From Prorocentrum cordatum (taxonomy: Eukaryota; Sar; Dinophyceae; Prorocentrales; Prorocentraceae): a stretch of DNA of 54,815 nucleotides. A program made the translations under genes and the position numbers. Location of the stretch: assembly GCA_963575745.1 (NCBI GenBank), contig CAUYUJ010005022.1, positions 10,001 to 64,815 of the forward strand, in the 5' to 3' direction. Below are positions 1-10,004 of the stretch, in pieces. Below the pieces are notes generated by a model, which did not search any database, was not told where the DNA came from, and was given only the letters and a program-made list of their open reading frames with translations. Each line of letters starts with the position of its first letter. Position 1 is the first letter of the stretch.

Positions 1-20
1 CCGGGCCCGCGACTGGGCCA

Positions 21-108
21 GCGACCCACCCGCGACCCACCCGCGACCCACCCGCGACCCACCCGCGACCCACCCGCGACCCACACGCGACCCTTCCCGC
101 GACCCACC
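21..108. repeat. 11-bp tandem repeat (GCGACCCACCC)n
   Basis: About eight head-to-tail copies of an 11-bp GC-rich unit start at 21, 32, 43, 54, 65, 76, 87 and 98, the seventh slightly changed. The following bases up to about 548 hold no gene or repeat that I recognise. Confidence 0.9.
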
Positions 109-781
109 CACATCGATTTCACGAAAGAACGGCACCTGCGGCGGGCTCGTTATACAAATTGTAAAAAATTCGGCGCCTGCGGCGGGTTTCTTCAGAACCT
201 CGCAGACAGCAGACATCCCCGCCGCCCGTCATTCTTACCCGCGACTGCTGGGTGCTGCGTATGATACTGAATTATGGGAAATATCAGAACATATGATGCA
301 TCATGGATTAATGATGAGATGGAATGCGGGAAAACACTACACTTTATTCTAATGTACCATACTGTGACATAATGTGGTGAAACGGAAGAACATGAAATGT
401 AATATACGATTTGCAATGACATGAAGCTTTCGGGGGGGTCCGCAACGAGGCCTCCCTGCACTGACCAACCCACACGCAAGCGCACGAGGAGCTGACCTGC
501 ATGGCCGGGGAACTACGGTAGATCATGTCGAGCGCCCGAGGGTGACGATAATTAGGGCCTCTGGCAGAACAACAAGAACAGGCAGCAGCGCTACCACCAA
601 CGGAACCACTACAGCCAGCCGCAGAGCAACCGACGGCAAAGGCCTTGTCCACGTACCCGAGAACTCCCGAGAGCTGGTCCGTTCGCATGGACTTCCAGCA
701 CGGAAGGCTGAACAAGAAGGGATCAGAAGAGCGATGCTTCTGCGTTGCGTGCCACGCACCGAACAAGAGCCACAGGGGACG

Positions 782-965
782 TACTCCAGATTTCGTAATA
801 AAAGGGAGGGGGTCTGGACCCTCCAAGACAAGCCATTTCAGACCCCCCCCCGTGGGAGAAACCTCCAAATCATCGTCCCCAGACCCCCCCAGGCCCTCCA
901 AGATAGCTTGGAAGAGACCCCCCCCGAAATGAGACCCCCCTCCCTTTACTACGAAATCTGGAGTA
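782..965 (+). mobile_element. Stowaway-like MITE, copy 1
   Basis: A 180-bp element lies between two TA dinucleotides (782-783 and 964-965). Its ends are terminal inverted repeats beginning CTCCAGATTTCGTA and extending for about 30 bp into a purine-rich stretch. The interior carries no ORF. CTCC-starting ends and a TA target duplication resemble Stowaway/Tc1-mariner MITEs; family assignment is inference. Confidence 0.8.
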
Positions 966-1086
966 TCTACAAGGGCTGTTTCATGATGCTCCGAGGGAGC
1001 AGTCGGGCGGCAGCCGCCCTCCACGAACGAATCGCTATGCAGGCCAGAGACCAGCAAGAACAACTTCCACCTGCTCCAGCGCAAGG

Positions 1087-1269
1087 TACTCCAGATTTCG
1101 TAATAAAAGGGAGGGGGTCTGGACCCTCCAAGACAAGCCATTTCAGACCCCCCCCCGTGGGAGAACCCTCCAAAACACCATCCCCAGACCCCCCCAGGCC
1201 CTCCAAGATAGCCTGGAAGAGACCCCCCCGAAATGAGACCCCCCTTCCTTTATTATGAAATCTGGAGTA
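1087..1269 (+). mobile_element. Stowaway-like MITE, copy 2
   Basis: Same family and orientation as the element at 782-965, 122 bases downstream of it. It is flanked by TA at 1087-1088 and 1268-1269, and the interior is almost the same, with small substitutions near the right end (TATTATGAAATC in place of TACTACGAAATC). Confidence 0.8.
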
Positions 1270-1400
1270 GTCAACTCTCTCCTGGCCACGGTGCCAGGGC
1301 AGGCAGCGGAAGCTCGGAGCTCGCACGCCTCCGTCGAAGATGCTGGCGCAGCAGAGGCTGTGGGAGGCTGTGGAGCAAACGGCCATCGCCAAGGTCATGA

Positions 1401-1989
1401 CCGAAGTCTCATCCGCTTCAGCGGCCAGCTCCTGCTGATGATCTGGCCAGGAACAAGAACGTGATACCAGGCACACAATGACAGTGGAGGCGATCCACAT
1501 GTTCACGTTTGAGCAGCGGAAGGTGAACGAGAACACAGCGGCTGATATTCTTCATCTTTCAGAGCGTCTCCACACACTGGAGTGCAGTCCCACCGACACG
1601 CAATGTGAACAGGCAGATTTGGCTGTCGACAGGACACACATCAAGAAACTGCTGTCAGAGCTTACCACACGTACGGACTCCATTGAGGAGAAGATGGTAT
1701 GCTGGTGGCACACGGGCGAGCAGCAGGACTGGACGGAGCAGGAGCACAGTAACGAGATCGACTTCGACGAAGCCTTGAGGGTGGTGGTCGCCACCCGCAA
1801 CCAAAAAGCTGGTGCCGACATAGTCCCCGAGAAACGGGGAGCAGGGGCTGCTGGACAGCGTTTGGTGTGAGTTCGACCCTTTGAGACCGCAGATCTCAAC
1901 GACCCCGTCCTTCGGAGCCAGGGAAGTGAGCTCCTGTGGACATCTGCTTGCTCAGGCAGCGCTCCCCGCTCCCGGCCACGCTGCATGCC
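1401..1989 (+). other. Unassigned region with a 130-codon open frame
   Basis: An open frame at 1478-1870 encodes a charged, helix-prone peptide (segments such as HIKKLLSELTTRTDSIEEKM) that looks more protein-like than the surrounding shadows. It may be a further exon of the decayed region upstream. No family is recognised. Confidence 0.25.
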
Positions 1990-2169
1990 ATCTATTGGGG
2001 GGCGGAAAGATACGGATACGTGTTGTCCCCTGACCTCTCTTGGGGTGCGTTCTGACCAGAATTTCGAAGCGAATCCAGCGGTGACAACGAGGATTCCCCA
2101 GGAGGACCAGGAAAGGCCGAAAACGAAGGTGGACAACACGTATTCGTATCTTTTTCTCCCCCGAATCTA
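1990..2169 (+). mobile_element. Second MITE type with ATCTA flanks
   Basis: A 170-bp segment (1995-2164) is bounded by imperfect terminal inverted repeats of about 35 bp. The best-kept part is AAAGATACGGATACGTGTTG against its complement at 2132-2154, one mismatch in 23. The 5-bp direct repeat ATCTA occurs at 1990-1994 and 2165-2169 and is the likely target duplication. There is no ORF inside. Confidence 0.7.
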
Positions 2170-4271
2170 GTGGACTACTCAGCACAGCGGCTTAAAAATC
2201 GGAAGTCGTTGCAGCTGGGCAGAGCGCGGCAGGCCCCTCGCTCGGGGAGCCTGGGCCGGCAGCATCTCCACCATGATTCAAACGCAGCGGAGCTTCTCAT
2301 GCCAAGTGAGCTGCAACGCGCAACAACAAGCACCACTGGGGCGCAGAACACCACCGCTGCGAGTCGCGGCGCCGACTTCTCGACGGCTCTTCAGCCAGAC
2401 AGCAACTTGCTCCCTAGTGCACTTCCAGCACTGGCGACTGCAGCACCTGCAGTGCAGCCGGATCCGGGTGGAAGCACCCGCGGTCCAAGCGGAGACGCAG
2501 CAAATCATTCATTCGCAGGCGTCAGCGGAAATAGCATCACAGGCTGCGGTTTCCAGGGGCATGCGCCAGCTTCCCCTGGTGCGTGGGCCGGCTCAGCGTC
2601 TGATCAGCGCACCGGAGCTGGCCCCGCAGCCACAGGGGTTGCACTGAACCAGGTGTCTCATCACCGCCTGTCTTGGCAGCAACACAGCTAGACCAGAAAA
2701 TGAGCCCGCAGGGGCTGAGTCTCCTGCTGAAACTCTTTCAGGTCATGCGAGAACTGGCAAGACTTGAATACCCCAACGGAGCCCAATGGGAGGAAGGTCT
2801 CGGGACCAAAGAAGCGAGCCCCAGGGTGCCCCGTGAGGGGGCTGGGGGGCAGCACGGAAGAGGCCCTCTTTATGCCATGTGGGGAGACGCAGAGGGGGCG
2901 CAGAGAAAGTCTCCAGCACGCCAGACGGATGGGAGGCTGGTAGATAGCATGCGAGAGCCTTATGGAGCCCAGAAACAGCTCGGTGGAACCTGATACAAGG
3001 AAGCTGGGGGGGGGGCCCCTAGACGAAGCCCAATGCACCCTACGCGGGGGAGGCCAAGGGTCCCCGAGAGACAGCCCCGTGGGGCCCCATGGGAGGGCGA
3101 GTCCGTGAGACCACGGGGGGCAACTGCATGGAGCCCCACTGGGGTGAGCTGGGAAACCGCGGCAAGCAACAACCCCATGGAGCTGGGGAGGGTCTTAGAC
3201 ACCATTGCGAAGGGCAAGATCGACTTGGGCTCTCGCAGAATAGGATTTGACGGGCGTGTTGGGGAAATGCGAATAGACGCCATCAAAACAAGACGCAGCT
3301 GCCCCAAATGCAAAGCATGTGTTTGACGATGCATGCTGAGAGGTTGTTAAGCGAACGAGTTGCAACGGTGTTCGTTGATCTTATTATATGTCTCTTCCGA
3401 ATTCCGGGCAGGGCCACCTGTGCCAAAACAGCTATGTCCTAGGAAACCTTCTGGCAGTACCCCATAGGAGAGGGAAGAGGATGGGAAGGCGACCGCCGAT
3501 ATACACCAAGCTCGGCGTCAACTGCAATGCGGATCAAGCAGACGCTGGGCAAACCGGGAACACCACAGAAGCCGAACTGCAACAGTCAGACTTACGCAGC
3601 GACACGTGGCCTGAGGGGGGGTAAAATGCACCTCCAGCCTTGAAAAAAAGGGAGTCTCAAATTTGGGGCCTCCAAAGGCTGGATCCGACCCTGGAACCGT
3701 TACAAAACACTTCAGGACGAGAAGCCGGCTCCGGGGAAAGCGTCGAGACGACAGGGGAGGCCGGGGTCCGGCGATCTGATTTTTCCCGTGCGCGGCCCCA
3801 GGGGGCTCTGATTTTTGTTGGCGGGGCCAGATTTCCACGCTGGATACACGACTGACGGTCTCGGAAGCGGCCAAGAGCGGGGCGTCCAAGAGGGGGGGGC
3901 GCAGATCATGGCCGGCGTCATGTGCGCGGCCCCGGGGGAGGGGGGACCAGGGACGTAATGAAATGAGAAGAGGCGCCATGAGATCTGGCGAAACATCATG
4001 GCCCACGCCATGATATCCACCCCCCCCAGTCATCACCCCCCTCTTTGACGCCCTCGACGGTCCCGGGGCCCGATGGCGGGCCCTGGAAACCAAAATCGCG
4101 ACAGCGCCCAGACTTAAAAAATAGACCACGTCGACGGAGATCTCCGTGGATCGGCGCGGGGGCTGCTGCGGGCAGCGGATGCCAATATACTAGGCCAGAC
4201 CTGGCCAAACCCAGCTAGCTTACCAGTGGGCTGCAAGTGCCCAAACGGGCTTAGTGGAATTTGATGACTTC
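2170..4271. other. Unassigned region without a supported gene
   Basis: Open frames at 2170-2691, 2673-2993 and 3033-3326 are rich in Gln, Ala, Ser and Arg, overlap in different frames and match no family known to me. The 3033 frame ends with a CPKCKAC cluster. Around 3880-4020 are G/C tracts and a small ATCATGGC/GCCATGAT hairpin. Confidence 0.3.
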
Positions 4272-4296
4272 GCTAAGTGGGTAAAGCCCACTTAGC
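4272..4296. repeat. Perfect 10-bp stem hairpin
   Basis: GCTAAGTGGG (4272-4281) and CCCACTTAGC (4287-4296) are exact complements around the 5-base loop TAAAG. The nearby text repeats pieces of the stem (AGTGGGCT, GGGCTTAG), so this may be the end of a decayed inverted-repeat element. Confidence 0.6.
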
Positions 4297-4743
4297 CTGA
4301 ATAGTTACCCCCCTAAGCCGCTCATGGCCCTTGTACCCCACAAATAGGTTGAGTCAGGCCAAACATGACCCACTTTGGCATCCACTGATGATCACTCTAT
4401 CCCTCCAGAAACCTCCGCGCCGATCCGGGCGGGCACGTCGTCCATATGTTCCCCCACCCATCCTGGACGGAGACGGGCCATCGCTGCTGGACACGCGGCA
4501 GGCGCCGCTGGCCTGAGGGGCACCGACATGCGGGGACCAGCTAAACGGGGGAAACATCGACTTGGAATCGGCGATGAGTCGCCGATGCACCAGCAATACC
4601 TAGGCTCACGATAGCAAATCCGCATGCTCATGCGCGGGGCGGGTTATCGGGCACCTGTCGGCGATGAGCGGGCGAGTGGAGGTCCGTGCAGTCTGCCCTG
4701 AGCCTCCCGCCCTGCACGGTTTCCCCCCGGGGCCGTGGGCGAC

Positions 4744-4975
4744 CCGAGGAGGAGGAGGAGGGGGAGGAGGAGGAGCAGGGGGAGGAGGAGAAGGGGGAGG
4801 AAGAGATGGAGGAGGAGGTGATGGAAGAGGAGGAGGAGGAGGAGGAGGAGGAGGGAATGGAGATGGAGGAGGAGGAGGAGGAGATGGAGGAGGAGGAGGA
4901 GGAGGAGATGGAGGAGGAGGAGGAGGAGGAGGAGGAGGAGGAGGAGGAGGGAGGAAGAGGAGGAGAGGAGGAGGA
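4744..4975. repeat. (GGA)n / (GAG)n trinucleotide tract
   Basis: About 230 bases of nearly pure GGA/GAG with scattered GAT and AAG interruptions. The Glu-rich, Gly-rich and poly-Ser/poly-Leu frames on both strands are products of the repeat, not genes. Confidence 0.95.
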
Positions 4976-4979
4976 CAGG

Positions 4980-6008
4980 TCGCCTAAGCCCTGCGGAGAG
5001 GCCCCCCGCTCCCGCCCCCAGTGATCCTCGCCGTCTGGCCATCGGGGGTCACAGCTCGGGTCTCCCGCCGCCTTGCGGGGCGCTCTGGGCACAGCGCCCT
5101 CGGCGAGGCGCAGCCGCAGGAGAGCACATCCCGAGGCAGGAAAACCGCTCGCACAGGGTGGGGACGCTCTACAGTACAGTCGGGGCGTTGACCTAAGGAA
5201 CCCAAAATAAGGAACGAGTTCCCTTTTTCTCATAAGTTAAACTTCGATCCCCCATGGGAAACCTCATGAAAATCCAACGCAAACTGTGAAGCTATCGAAG
5301 AACACCCAGCGCCCCGACTGTAGGGGCCCGACCACAAGAAGCCTTCCACGAGAAAGCCAACCCTAATACCCCAGGGCGTCCATTGGTTTTTGGTATGGGG
5401 CCGCCACGCTTTCCATCGCAGAACTATCGAAACCCAAGAAACCCAGGGCACCCTGGAGGCAAGCAGGGTGTCTCTTGGCATGGGCTTCCACTGTACCGTT
5501 ACCCTGGTTGGCCGCCCCCGGCGGCGCCCCATGGCTCTCCGCCGAAGCCGAGGACACCACGCAGGCCGAGGCGGCGGAGCGCGCTGGCCGACCGCCCCCG
5601 CTGCGGCTTCTGCTGGCGCCAGCGGCGGGCCTCGCGCTCATCGGCCGCGCAGCATCTCCAGGGGGGCCCCGCCTCGTCAGCCTGGGCCCGAGACGGCTGT
5701 GGGCGGGCTGGATCTGCCATGCCCCGAACACCTGGCGCAGCCTGGCGGCCGCGCGGGCAACCCCAGCCCGAGGGCCCCGGTGGAGCCGTCTTGGCCCCTG
5801 CGGCACCGAACGGCCACTCCGCGGGCACAAGTGGACCCAGGGAACACCTGATGGCATGAACGTTACCTGTCGGAGGTCCGCCGGGATCTCTTTTGGATCG
5901 GTGCTGACCCCCTGGCGGCGCTTCCGACGCCGCCCCTGGCGCGCTTCGTTCGCCAGGGAGGCGGGGTCCAGCGCCATTCCGGAAAGTCCGCGCGAGCCCC
6001 CGAGAGGC
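4980..6008. other. GC-rich region with overlapping open frames, no assigned gene
   Basis: All three plus frames are open for long parts of 5383-6000. This fits high GC content as well as it fits coding. One frame (5383-5859) carries PRCGFCW and ends near the next MITE. No domain is recognised and no start can be chosen. Confidence 0.25.
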
Positions 6009-6194
6009 TACTCCAGATTTCGTAGTAAAGGGAGGGGGATCTCATTTCGGGGGGGGGTCTCTTCCAGGCTATCTTGGAGGGCCTGGGGGGGTCTGGGGAC
6101 GATGTTTTGGAGGGTTCTCCCACGGGGGGGGGGTCTGAAATGGCTCGTCTTGGAGGGTCCAGACCCCCTCCCTTTTATTACGAGATCTGGAGTA
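6009..6194 (-). mobile_element. Stowaway-like MITE, copy 3 (inverted)
   Basis: The same element as at 782-965 and 1087-1269, with the interior in reverse orientation. It is flanked by TA at 6009-6010 and 6193-6194, with CTCCAGATTTCGTA-type ends on both sides. Here the base before the left TA is C rather than G, which shows the target duplication is TA and not GTA. Confidence 0.8.
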
Positions 6195-6545
6195 TGTTTA
6201 TGACGTTGTTTGTTCCTCCACATCCAAGGAAGCCCGCCTCACCGGTCCGGGCCCGAGACAACTGTGGGCGGGCCCTGAGATCCTGGCGCCGCATTTCGGG
6301 ACGCAAAGGGGCATAGTGGTACTGTGCGCGGATGTTGAAAACGCACGTCCGACGTGAACATGTAGCGCAACATCTTGTAGCATGAAGCCTCCGACCAGCA
6401 TGGCCAGAAAGCGCCCGCCGCGGAACGTATACGATATGAGGTCACGGATCTATACACACACGACCATCATTCGGGCGATAAGGACGTTGGGGGGAATAAT
6501 AAAACAAGTAAGGACAACTGCGGTGATCGCTACGCTGGCGATGAG
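6195..6545. other. Spacer, nothing recognised
   Basis: Mixed-composition sequence between the MITE and the 12-bp satellite. No ORF with protein-like character and no repeat was seen. Confidence 0.4.
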
Positions 6546-8140
6546 ATCGCGAGTTGGATGAAACAAATGCCTGTCGAGATCACCATCGATATCACATTCG
6601 ATATCCTGCCAACATAACTACCAATCAGATTACCAAAATTACCATCGTTCCCACCATCGACATCACTAACGATCCCACAATCGAGATCACTAACGATCTC
6701 ATTCGAGGGCCCCGCAATCGATCCCACAATCGATATCACTATTAGCCCAACGGTCGATCTCAATATCGCCCTCACTGTGGATTGCACTATCGACCCCGCT
6801 CTTGATACCAGTATCGATTTGGCAACCGAAATCATTATCGATGTCACGATCGCTACTACTATCGATCCCACCATCGATCTCCCTATCGATATCACGACCA
6901 ATTACACCGTTGATTTCACCAGTGATCTCACATCACTGTCATAATCGATCACACAATCAATCTCACTACATCCGATTCACGATCCACTTCACTATCGAGC
7001 CCACTATCAATCTCACCATCGATCTCACTATCGATGTCACTGTTGATCTCACTATCGATCTCCCCATGGATTGGCCACTGCGGCAATGCTGTCAGAGACT
7101 GGCGCCGCGGCGGCACGGAATGCAATCGGATGCTGTTGATGCGCCCCCGAGCTGGATGAAACAAACGTCTATCGATCTCACTATCGGCCTCACTGTCGAT
7201 GTCACCGTCGATCCCACCATCGATCATACTATCGATTCACCAACGCCATCGCGGACAAACAAATACCACCTCCACTGCTGGACGATGGTGATCGTGGTGA
7301 GTGTGATAGTGGTAACGACGATGATGCTGATGATGATGGTGACGATGATGATGATGATGCTGATGATAATGCTGATGATGATGCTGATGATGCCGATGAT
7401 GCCGATGATGAGAATGATGGTGAGTATGATCGTAGTGATGCACCCACGACATCGTCTCCGAACGCAGAACCGCGCCAGCGGGACAAGGCTCGAGTTAGGA
7501 GAAATCCGGGCCCACGTGGTCGGAAATGTTTGGCAGAGCCTCGGCCTTTTCACTATCGATCTCACTGTCGATGTCACGATCGATCTCAAAATCGATCTCA
7601 CGATCGATCACACAACCAACATCACACTCCATGTCACAAACGATCTCACAATCGATCTCACCGTTGGTGTCACAAACGATGTTACTATCGACCTCATTCG
7701 ATCTAACTATCGAATTCACCATCGATCGCACTACCGATCTCGCTACCGATCCGATCCCACTACCGTACTCACTGCCGATCTCACTTTATCGCCCTCACTC
7801 CCAATTTCATAAATCGATTTCACTGTCGACCTCACCATCGATCTCACGCTCGATCTCACGGCGGGAGACCCAGAGTCTCACAAAGGATCTCACTATCAAG
7901 ATCACAAGTTATCTCACTATCCACATCAGGATTGATCTCACAAGCGATCTCACTGTCGATCGCACTCAATCAAACCAACTGTCGATGTCACTATCAATAT
8001 CACTGTCGATCCCACTATCGATCTCACTGATCTCCTGAATCAATATTACTCTCGATCTCACTATCGATCTCAGTATCGCTCTCAGACGGTCAATCTCAGA
8101 ATCGATCCCACTATCGATCTCAGTGTCGATCCCACTATAG
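6546..8140. repeat. Degenerate 12-bp satellite (ATCGATCTCACT)n
   Basis: More than 100 imperfect copies of a 12-bp unit built on the palindrome ATCGAT followed by CTCACT, CCCACT or GTCACT. Unique breaks occur near 7075-7160 and 7440-7550. Because 12 is a multiple of three, long Ile/Asp/Leu/Thr/Ser frames stay open on both strands; these are artefacts. Confidence 0.9.
7311..7434. repeat. (GAT)n microsatellite inside the 12-bp satellite
   Basis: GATGATGCTGATGATG-type trinucleotide repeats of about 120 bases. They produce the Met/Asp-rich and His-rich frames seen here, which are not genes. Confidence 0.9.
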
Positions 8141-8144
8141 ATCT

Positions 8145-8370
8145 CACCACGGGACACCACGGGACACCGACGGGACACCGACAGGACACCGACGGGACAC
8201 GAGGGGACACCCGCGGGACTCCGACGGACACCGACGGGACACCGAAAGGACACCGAAAGGACACCAACGGGACACCGACAGAACACCCTCGGGACACCAT
8301 CCGGGCACCGCGGGACAACACGGGGCACCACGGGACACCATCGGGACAGCCGCGGGACACCCCCGAGGGA
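8145..8370. repeat. 11-bp tandem repeat (GGGACACCGAC)n
   Basis: About 20 imperfect copies of GGGACACCGAC and variants follow directly on the 12-bp satellite. The minus-strand Cys/Pro/Val frames (RCPVGVLSVS-like) are translations of the repeat. Confidence 0.85.
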
Positions 8371-10004
8371 AAGCGACATCCACGGAGATGAAACGAGGTG
8401 AAGCGAGGCCAAGCGAGCGACGAGGGGCGGCACACACACCCACCCACGCACAAGGGAGCCAGACGCCAGTTGGCACACGCCCGCGCAGCTTCGCCTCGCC
8501 CGCACGCACGACACGAACACGAAACCCAACCCGATTTCCTGGTGGGGGGCTTTCCGTTCGCGCACACCGGAAGGGGCGAAGATCATTACCAATACCGCCA
8601 TCCGCCTCTCTTCGCCAAGGCAAAATGCGCTTCCAGGCCCTGGTGAGAACGACATTGTAAGGCCCCTGCAAAATAAATGAAAAGAAACAGCGTCAACAAC
8701 AACTCTCAAAAGTCCGCGCCGTTTTCCTCGCAGAGCTACGGAAGTGTATGTTTAACATACCGATTATTATCAACACTCGTGGTAATATTATGATTATTCG
8801 ATAAGCGTCAGGTAATAGAGATGAGGGGGGGACCATCCTCCCGTTCCCAGGCGCATCAGGGGGGCCCGCCCTACAAGCCTGGGACTGCGCCGCGTAAACT
8901 CCCGCCATTCTGACATTCGCACAACACGGGCCCCCAGATGTCCTGGACCCCTTTACCGAGGACCGACGTTCCATCCTTTCTTATTGTTTTCCCACGTGAA
9001 CCGGCGATGGGTTAGTTCCGCCCCTTGCTGGGCGAACTTACGTAGGTCACTCAAAATCGAATAATTCGGCAAGTTTCATTTGTAAGAGACAAGGCGGAAT
9101 TGTTGTTCTGTGCTTTCTATTTTGGGGGGTTTTCGCGGGTCCCCAGGACCTATTCAAAACGGTCCAAAACGAAAGGTCTGTTTTTAGAGAAGGGTTTGGG
9201 GCCCGAAAAAACCCAAGCTGTCGACGTTGTGATTCTTCGGAGCGCGGCGTGGCGAGGGCCCCAAGAGGCTGAACATGTCAAAAATATTCCCCGCGTGTTC
9301 TTTCACGGGAACGACGCAAAACTGGAATTGGGACAAGGAGCATCCTCGGCCCGCGACACGTTTGCTTTTGCTTCTAGGCCGGGGTTCACTGCAGGAATTT
9401 GCCTGATTATCGCAGTTCGGCTCGAGTGAAGTTCCCGGTTTGCCTGGTTCCGTTTTGACATGGACCTGGGCTGGAAAGCGGGGGTTCGTCGGCGTTCACT
9501 GAGTTATTTCGCCACCCTTATTGTTTTTTTGCGAAGCCGGCCTTCCCGGAGTTCTCGGGTACCCCAGAGAAACGCGGAAGAACGCCAAGCAAGGCCGATC
9601 GACGGAAAGCATCGCCAAGAAACAACAAACAACGCCTAGAGCAATACCAAGCAATGCCCAGCGTCGCCACGCAACGCCAAGCAAGCGATGCCACGCAGTG
9701 CCTCTGGACGAGACGCAACTTTGCACCCCGCAAGGGATGAGGCCCGAGCGCGGCAGTGCGCCAACGGGCACCCCTGACCCGACCCATGGCACGAAAGGCA
9801 CAGCAACGCAGGCAGGCAGTAGCAGCTTCGCTGCGCAGCCAAGACCTCGACGACATCAAGCAAGGAGAGTGGCCCTCAAATGACTCGCAGAGCTCCCCTA
9901 AGAGCGAAGCGGCGAAGCTCAAAAGTAATTCGAAAACGCTGGCGGGCGGGCTAGTTGGCTCGAAAAAACGACTGATGTGTTGCAAAATTTTGGTCGGTTA
10001 ACAA
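8371..10004. other. No gene or array recognised
   Basis: Mixed sequence. From about 9600 to 9720 a loose GCCAAGCAA/GCCACGCAA motif recurs at about 10-12 bp. Overlapping ORFs near 9500-10000 on both strands have no family signature. Confidence 0.35.

Larger units (their letters stand above)
552..1400 (+). pseudogene. Decayed or intron-split coding region interrupted by two MITEs (unknown product)
   Basis: I do not recognise the product. A frame opens at 552 after two stops and runs to 781, encoding a Gln/Ala/Pro-rich segment then a short Cys/His cluster (CFCVACHAPNKSH). It is then broken by a 182-nt MITE. Removing the MITE and one TA at 782-963 joins the frame to 964-1086, and removing the second MITE (1087-1267) continues it to a TGA at 1398-1400, giving roughly 160 codons without a stop. 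This is inference: it may be a pseudogene hit twice by one MITE family, or an expressed gene in which the MITEs act as introns. Neither MITE offers a GT-AG pair that keeps the frame. Confidence 0.4.

Noticed and set aside
4628-5233. Poly-Ser, poly-Leu and poly-Glu proteins
   Set aside because: Translations of a (GGA)n tract.
5475-6203. 242-codon plus-strand ORF
   Set aside because: It runs into the MITE at 6009, all frames are open in this GC-rich stretch, and no domain is visible.
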